Shown: piece by piece, positions 57,656 through 64,000 of the stretch | Position numbering within the stretch: the stretch's first letter is position 1 | Layout of the letters: every line of letters starts with the position of its first letter | Source of the DNA: Aquanectria penicillioides | Lineage: Eukaryota > Ascomycota > Sordariomycetes > Hypocreales > Nectriaceae | Length of the DNA stretch: 64,000 nucleotides | Assembly: GCA_003415625.1 (NCBI GenBank) | Contig: PYIU01000006.1 | Span: 868,001-932,000 of the forward strand | Direction of reading: 5' to 3' | The notes under the pieces: model-generated | The model's database searches: none | What the model saw: only the letters and a program-made list of their open reading frames with translations | Told to the model about the DNA's origin: nothing | Made by a program: the position numbers and the translations under genes

Positions 57656-60371
57656 ATGGACGACCTCTCGGGCCTCGATTGGTCCGCTAAGCCGACAGCT
57701 CCCCCGCCGAAGATGCCCGTGATGAACTCGACCTACACGACGTTGCGACCGACACCCTCCCCACTCGGCTCCGGACGCAACACACCTCTCTCCGCCCAAG
57801 GATCAGGGTCCGTTGCGCCTAAGCCAGCTCCCGCGAAGCCATCCCAGGACAGCTTCAGCAACCTCATGAGCTTTGGCGGCCCCGCCAAGGTGAAACAGAA
57901 CCTGAGTCTGGCTGAGCGACAGGCCCAACTGGAAGCCGAGAAACGCCAGAAGGCCGAGGAGAAGAGGAAAGAGACAGAAGCGCAGTTTGGGAACGGCCAG
58001 TTTTGGGATGCGCTGGGCAGCCGAGGATCACAGCCTGGTTCTGCCGCTCACACGCCTCCAATCTCGCAGCCTACCGCCAACGATGACGATAACCTCTTTG
58101 CTGCTTTCAACAAGGACACCAAAGTCGACAACTCTAGCCACTATCCACCGCCCCCCGAGTCGCAACGATCTACACCCGCGAACGCTGCACCGATAAACCT
58201 GAGCGATCCTAAGTCTTGGGCTGCGGGTGGTTCAAAGAATGGTGGCTTTGGAGACGACGATGACGATCCATTTGGATTGGGCCAGATGAAGCCCGTTGCG
58301 GCCCCGGGTCCTTCACAACCTACCGTCGACGACGACGATTTCCTGGGAGACTTGGGACGACCTGTGGAGGAGGTGCGGCGGAAGCAACAGGAATCAGCGA
58401 AACCAGAACCTGGAAAACCCATCGAGGACGACGACGACGACGATTCGAGCGCTGCTGATGAACCACCACGACCCGTTGAACGACGACCCAGGGCGAACAA
58501 GGACCCCTTTGATAGAGCTGTAGCCCAGCTGGTCGATTACGGATTCTCCGCAGAAGATGCTCAACGAGCCCTTGTTGAGAGCGGTCAAGGTTACAATGCT
58601 CAGGCGGCGGTCAACTGGCTCTTGGATGAGGCACATCGCAAATCTAAGGAGAAGGCACAGGGACGAAGCTCCTCTGCTGCCTCTGGCTCTAGCCGGCCCT
58701 CTCGAAGCAATGACCGATCTCCTGCTGCTGGAGAGCCTGACTTGGCTAAGACAGCTACACAGATGGGCAATAGCTTTTTCAAGACTGCTAACTCGTTGTG
58801 GAAGACTGGCTCAAAGAAGGTGCAACAAGCAGTTGCTGAATTCCAACAAGAGGGAGACCCCAGCCAACCTAAGTGGATGCGCGAAGCCCAGCAAATGCAA
58901 TCGCGGGGATCGTCAAGGACCAAGGCGGATGTTACTGACGAGGCGATGATGCTAGAGTCTGGCGGCCGACAGTCTACACGGAGCAATGGTCGACCTGTGG
59001 AGCAGAGAGCCCCGCAACCTGCATCTCGAGGACAATCACCAGCTCACTCCGTTGGAAGCCGGGCCAGCCCTGCCCCGAGATGGCAACAGCAAGCTCCCCC
59101 GCCACCTGCGGACCCCAGATCCAGACTTAACCGACTGGCAGCAGACGACAGCTTCTCAACCTACAGCAGTCCCAACCGGAGAAAGAAGACATCGTCACCC
59201 TCCCCTGCGCCTGCACCGAAGGCACCCGAGCCGGAGCCAGATCTGCTCTTCAACACTCAAGCGCCCGTAGCCCAGCCTCTCCCTCAGCGACCAGCTCAGC
59301 GACCAGCCCAAAGACCGGCTCAGCAATCTCAACCTGCCAAACGACCACCACCTCCTGCACCTAAGCCCGCGCCACGCCCAGCTCGACAGGTCCCTTCGAT
59401 CAGCCCTGTTGCCTTGCAAACCTCGACCCAGCACCGACTCGAAGGCACTGCACACTTCAAGCGTGGTGATTATGCCGCTGCTCACGCTTCATACTCGTCC
59501 TCGTTGTCGGCCATCCCCCCGACGCACCCTCTTGTGATCGTTCTCCTGACCAATCGCGCCTTGACGGCTCTGAAAACTGGCGAACCTAAGCAGGCCGTGG
59601 ATGATGCCGACACTGCATTGAAGCTCATTGGTCCTGGAAATGGCCAAGGCGAGGTTGTCGCTGTGAGGTCCGAGGCTGGGCAGGACGAGAGCCGAGACAT
59701 GAAAGATTTGTACGGCAAAGCGCTGAGCCGGAAGGCGGAGGCGCTCGAGCAGATGGAGAGGTGGTCGGATGCCAGTTCCGTTTGGCAATTGTGCGTCGAA
59801 GGCGGTGTTGGCGGAGCAAATGCGATCAAGGGTCGCCAACGCTGCCAGAATGCCCTAGCCCCGAAGCCAAAGCCTGCGCCTAAGCCAGCCGCAGCGAAGC
59901 CTCGTCCTAGACCATCGGCGACCGCAAGCCTTGCACCCCAGAAGGACTCCGAGGCCGTCACGCGGCTTCGGGAGGCCAATGCAGCCGCCGCAAGGGAGGA
60001 TGACGAGAAATTTGCGCTCTCCGAGAAGGTTGATGCCAGGATCTCAGCATGGCGTGACGGTAAGAGAGAGAATCTTCGTGCTTTGCTTGGCAGCCTGGAT
60101 TCAGTGCTTTGGGAGAACAGCGGATGGAAGAAGGTTGGACTACACGAGCTCGTCATGGCCAACAAGGTCAAGATTGCTTACATGAAGGCCATTGCAAAGA
60201 CCCACCCCGACAAGGTAAGCACCATGAACAAAGTTTGCAACATACGTACGTATTCTAACAAAACGGCAGATCCCCCAAGACGCAAGCACCGAGGTGAGAT
60301 TGATTGCTGGGTTGGTTTTTAGCACGCTCAACGAGAGCTGGGACAAGTTCAAGGCAGAGAATGGGCTGTAA
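57656..60371 (+). CDS. SWA2: Swa2/auxilin-like clathrin-uncoating J-protein (UBA-TPR-J)
   Basis: Recruits Hsp70 to clathrin-coated vesicles and drives uncoating. Exon 1 is 57656-60214 and exon 2 is 60270-60371. The 55-bp intron starts gtaagc, has ctaac and ends ggcag; it splits the J domain at HPDK-IPQDAS. The protein is 886 aa. The disordered N-terminus has DDDD..DPFGL and DDDFLGDLG motifs likely to bind clathrin or adaptors. The UBA domain (about residues 283-325) contains LVDYGFSAEDAQRALVESG and AAVNWLLDEA. A Pro-rich stretch precedes a TPR region (about 590-720; AHFKRGDYAAAHASYSSSL). The C-terminal J domain carries HPD at about 850-852 and ends LNESWDKFKAENGL. The order of domains matches yeast Swa2. 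Confidence 0.93.
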
Positions 60372-60633
60372 TCGAATGATGCATCAGTGGAGTTGGTAGA
60401 GCGTTGTTTGACACTCCGGGCACAAGCGTGTGTATTAGGACAGGTTGATGGATACAGATGAACGGACAGACAGACGGGTGGAGGAGGTATTGAATAAGGA
60501 CTCGGGTGGCCATGCCCCGCCAGTAAACACCATGCTATGCTATACGTAAATACGAGAAACCCCATTTGGACGCCATTACTCCAGGGTCTTTGGTTCATCC
60601 CACTCGACGAGACAACCCCCTTGCGTGTGCAGT

Positions 60634-61234
60634 TTACAGCCCCAACATCTTGCGGACGCCGTCGCGGACCTTGTTCTCGTACTCGGAGCGGCGCTCGCGC
60701 CACATCTTGGCGGCCTCGACGTTGGCGGGACTCTCGTCGTTGGGCTCGGCAAGCATGCTCATAACGGAGATGAGGATCTTCTCGACGGACTGGATAGGGG
60801 ACCAGCGCTCGGAGGCGTGCTCGTAGTGGTTGGGGTCGTCACCGGGAGGGTGGAGGATGGAGATGCAGACGAGGCCGCTGGGGTAGACTGGAGAAGAGAG
60901 GCGCGTTAGAGACAGAGGGAGGAAGAGGGATTCGAGAGAGGGGGTTGTCTCTATCTCTCTCTCTCTCTCCTAAAAAGAAAAACGAACCGTTGGGATGCCA
61001 CACGTCGGCAAGGAACTTCATGGACGGTGGGGCAAGCGGGTAGTCCTTGGGGAACTTGAGCTCGGCAGGGAAGACGCCGCCCTCAAAGGGGGTTCCCTCG
61101 GGGCCCTGGATGAGGCATTCCCAGTGGAGGAGGTCGTCCTCGGAGATGGGGCCGGCGGTGATGCCCTCTGGCGGGTTGTTGGTGAGGGCGCGGTACTCCT
61201 GGAGGAGGCGGCGGTGGGCGGTGGACTGGGCCAT
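60634..61234 (-). CDS. UBC7: Ubiquitin-conjugating enzyme E2 Ubc7 (UBE2G2 type)
   Basis: E2 of ER-associated degradation, working with Hrd1- and Doa10-type ligases at the ER. Exon 1 is 61234-60988, exon 2 is 60887-60634. The 100-bp intron starts gttcgt, contains a CT microsatellite and a ctaacg branch site, and ends ctccag; the junction is [13 protein letters not shown]. The protein is 166 aa, the family's normal size. The active-site Cys90 lies in [16 protein letters not shown], with the class-specific acidic loop GDDPNHYE after it. [22 protein letters not shown] and [20 protein letters not shown] are all present. The downstream ATG at 61234 is chosen because it gives the family-length N-terminus [10 protein letters not shown]. 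Confidence 0.95.
60954..60969. repeat. CT microsatellite in the UBC7 intron
   Basis: A run of CT dinucleotides (GA on the coding strand) near the 5' end of the 100-bp UBC7 intron. Confidence 0.8.
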
Positions 61235-63438
61235 GACGCGGAGATGTGGCGCCGACGGCGGTCGAGGAGGAGGCAGCAGGAGCGGCGGGGGCGGGGCGGA
61301 GATGACGGCGCTGGGAGCGGTACGGCGCGGATGTGTCGAGGGAGGACGGGAACCTGGAGAGAAGGCTGACGGGCGGTCGGAGGCGAGGTGGTGGTTGAGA
61401 TGGGAACGCGATGCTCGGCCCCGGGAGTGGTGGAGGTTGCTAGCGCAATCGTGGCCGGTTGGAAGTGGGGTCCGTCCGGATGCCCCGCGCCTGGCTGCCG
61501 ATAAAGGGATGTGACGCTGCGACGTACATGTACATACATACAGCAGTGACACAGTGACGCGAAGAGAGACGCTGTGGTGGCTTGTGGCCTCTACATGTGC
61601 CTCTCTCTACAGCGACGACGTTGGCTTGGGGGCCGCAGATTCAAGTACTGTAGGTACCGGCGATTTGGGATTAGATTCAGGATTTGATCTCGATTTATAG
61701 CCCGAGGGCCTGGTGTACTGACGGGCCAGCCTCTTGATTGTGTCAGCACCTAATTTGATTCAACATCGAGCACGAGCACTAGCACGCGTGCCATGTCTAC
61801 AGAGCATGTCAAACAAGACAGCTCTAAGTCCGAGGCCGGTATTTCTCTTCTCCGCGTGCCTCAACCACTAAATCACCGAGTCTATCCCTCACGACACCGC
61901 CCCGGACTCGTTTCATTTGATATCCCCGATGTATCCGGCTGTTGTCGTTTGCCAACCTGCCCAAAGCCAACGCATGTAACTTTTTGTTGGACGATTCCCC
62001 ATCCTCCCCCCTCCCCTACTTCAGCCCTAGTTTTTCGGCAATGGCTCCGCTCCCCGGGATTGAAGCGCGCTGCCTTGCCCTGACGATCTCTCAGCCCAGG
62101 CAATCGGTTCTAAACCTGGCAAAACATCCATGCTTCCATCGTGCGATGGGCATAGGTTATGATGTCGGAGACCTCCGCAAGTGGACAGGGCTTTGCACAG
62201 CTCACCGATGATGGACGCTGCCGCAAAAAAACAAAAGGGTGGGGAAGGGGTTACGGTAGATAGATTTCAATTGCGGTGCTTGGGCCATGGATTCTCTTCC
62301 AAGAGTGAGGGAGAATCACGGATTGTGTCTATGATATGATGGGTGAACAACTCTTATCTGTATTGGGAACGACGAGGCTCAATTGCGCTTCTACGTTGCA
62401 GTTGCTCTCGGTTCGGCGCGCTGTAATCAATCAGTTGACTTCCAATCCCGCCCCAACGGTGCGCTAGACCCTGGTTGTCATGTATAAACACTGTACAATG
62501 GCTATCGGAGCGAGCAACAAGGGAAAAAAAAGAAAAAAAAAGAAAGGAAAAAAGAAGCTAACAAAAGACGTTACGCCAAATGTGGGAATGACCTGATTTC
62601 TGGCTCAGCTTCCGTAAACAATTCCGATGCAATAACCGCGACGGGGAAGAAAAAAAGACGGTTGCGAGACCCGTGTTTTCCCTCTTTATATCCGGGGTTC
62701 GATGCCTTTGAGGAACCCACGTTGCTGGGAGCTGCAGGAGCAGGGACGTTGACCTAAATTACCAAGGATGGCGGCGCATGGCGCATGGCGCATGGCAAAA
62801 CCAGGTACTTTCCTTTCCGTAGGTACCTACGGGGTGCAACTACAGTGGATTTTTAGGCAGGTTGGCGCACTGCAGACCGCCAAGTTGTTTCCCCCCTCCC
62901 ACCACCACCACGCCTGCTTGCACGTAGAAGAAACCCACATTCTCGCATCTCGCATTCTTCCTCGTGTTCGGATTCGTGCTGCGCGCCCGCGACGGGGCCA
63001 ATTAGCAGATGAAACTAATCTGGATGGTGCCCCCTTTGGCTTAGCGCTACAACGGCCGTCTGCTTCCCGTCTCGCCAGTCTCGCAAGGGTTGGTCGAGAT
63101 TGGATGAGATTGGCTGCCACTGCCAGATCGGCGGGGTCGCGTCCATAATAAAAAAAAAAGTACAATCTCGGAGAGTCGGAGTACATCGGCCGTTGGGGTC
63201 AACCCCCTTTGCGCGTTGCATACCGACCTACCTTACCTATAAATGAAAGCCAGCGGCATTCACTCTGCCGTTTTTAGCTCCATTTCGTCCAGCCAGGAGC
63301 ATCATGACTGCTTGACGTCGACTCTGCAAGCCCATTGACATCGAATGAGTCGCTAATCCCGAGCCAATTGCGCCCCGAGCAAGCATCCCGCCCCCCATCC
63401 CACCGATCCTGATCCCGCCGCCGAATAAAGTCGACACA
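61235..63438. other. Divergent promoter region, UBC7 and ERG3
   Basis: A 2.2-kb head-to-head intergenic region with purine-rich poly-A tracts near 62520-62560. No supported gene; open frames are short, overlapping and without domains. Confidence 0.5.
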
Positions 63439-64000
63439 ATGGACGCCATTCTCGATATCGCCGATTACCTGGTGCTGGACAAGGCCTACGCCAGCGTCTT
63501 CCCCAAGCCGCTGCCCTTTGGCAACGTCACCGACCCGTCGCTGCCCGAGGATGTCTTGTCCGCCTTTGAGTCGGCTCTCCCTCGCGACAACATCTACCGC
63601 CAATGCTTTTCCCTCTTCCTCATTGCGGCATTTGGAGCCGCCATCATCTACTTCATCTCCGCCTCTCTGTCCTACACCTTCATTTTCGACCAGCGCCTGG
63701 AGTACCACCCGCGTTTCCTGAAGAACCAGAAGCGACTGGAGGTTGAGTCTTCCCTGGTCGCCATCCCCGTCATCTCCGTCCTGACCCTCCCCTTCTTCAT
63801 CGGCGAGGTCCGGGGCTACAGTCTGCTGTACACCGACGTTGAGGAGTACGGCTGGACTTGGATGGGCATCTCGATTATTCTTTACATGCTGTTCAATGAC
63901 ATCGGCATCTACTGGATTCACAGGCTGGAGCACCACCCCAGCATCTACAAGTACATTCACAAGCCTCATCACAAGTGGATTGGTATGTCACCGCACTTTC
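63439..64000 (+). CDS. ERG3: C-5 sterol desaturase, partial (window end)
   Basis: Introduces the C-5(6) double bond of episterol in the ER, a late step of ergosterol synthesis. The first exon is 63439-63982 (181 codons plus one base). A donor gtatgt follows at 63983 and the rest lies outside the window. The N-terminus reads MDAILDIADYLVLDKAYASV. Hydrophobic segments cover about residues 58-75, 97-115 and 135-155. Two of the three di-iron histidine boxes are visible: HRLEHH (about residue 165) and HKPHH (about residue 176). The ATG is preceded by a normal leader, and the product begins as in other fungal Erg3 proteins. Confidence 0.94.
   Translation, partial: MDAILDIADYLVLDKAYASVFPKPLPFGNVTDPSLPEDVLSAFESALPRDNIYRQCFSLFLIAAFGAAIIYFISASLSYTFIFDQRLEYHPRFLKNQKRLEVESSLVAIPVISVLTLPFFIGEVRGYSLLYTDVEEYGWTWMGISIILYMLFNDIGIYWIHRLEHHPSIYKYIHKPHHKWIGMSPHF

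Overview
The window is nuclear DNA of a filamentous ascomycete, most likely a Sordariomycete and possibly Hypocreales. The genes are single transcription units on both strands. They carry one to six short introns (about 47-116 bp) with GT..AG ends and CTAAC/CTGAC-like branch sites. The proteins are typical Pezizomycotina types: GH3 beta-glucosidase, Erg7, Erg3, glucosylceramide synthase, a BIM1-like copper protein, DUF1996 and 2EXR proteins. There is no sign of operons, plasmids, CRISPR or bacterial signals. I saw no tRNA or rRNA gene by eye. All exon/intron models were built by hand from splice signals and reading frame.

Layout. 1-12.3 kb: secreted GH3 beta-glucosidase (+), ceramide glucosyltransferase (-), tRNA-splicing endonuclease subunit Sen2 (+) with a short upstream ORF and an overlapping uORF, gamma-butyrobetaine dioxygenase (+), SGT1 co-chaperone (-). 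12.8-18.3 kb: lanosterol synthase Erg7 (-), a seven-exon Spo11 (+), and a Yar1-like ankyrin protein (+). 18.3-28 kb is a sparser, more AT-rich and accessory-looking stretch. It holds a decayed MFS sugar-transporter pseudogene, a GH5 glycosidase, a small Cys-rich protein and a SAM methyltransferase that starts with twelve consecutive histidines.

28-47 kb: 2EXR protein, AAA ATPase, PAF-acetylhydrolase-like lipase, Cys-rich protein, GNAT acetyltransferase, ICL/PEPM-family enzyme, then three secreted or surface proteins (a six-Cys small secreted protein, a BIM1-like membrane-anchored copper-binding candidate, a GPI-type wall protein), a small coiled-coil protein and pICln. 47.5-53 kb: a single-pass membrane protein with a long Ser-rich tail whose reading frame breaks twice in a compensating way, and a DUF1996 secreted protein. 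A gene-free stretch of about 4.9 kb follows. 57.6-64 kb: Swa2/auxilin-like clathrin-uncoating factor, Ubc7, and the start of the C-5 sterol desaturase Erg3, cut by the window end.

Functional links are loose, as expected for a fungal core chromosome. Erg7 and Erg3 act in ergosterol synthesis and glucosylceramide synthase in membrane lipid synthesis. Ubc7 serves ER-associated degradation, which in other fungi also controls sterol enzymes. Sen2, pICln and Yar1 serve RNA processing and ribosome assembly. I see no biosynthetic gene cluster and no clear novel multigene system. The most unusual items are the natural poly-His methyltransferase, the paired frameshifts at 49.1-49.4 kb, the pseudogene with a GC-AG intron, and the SEN2 leader ORFs.
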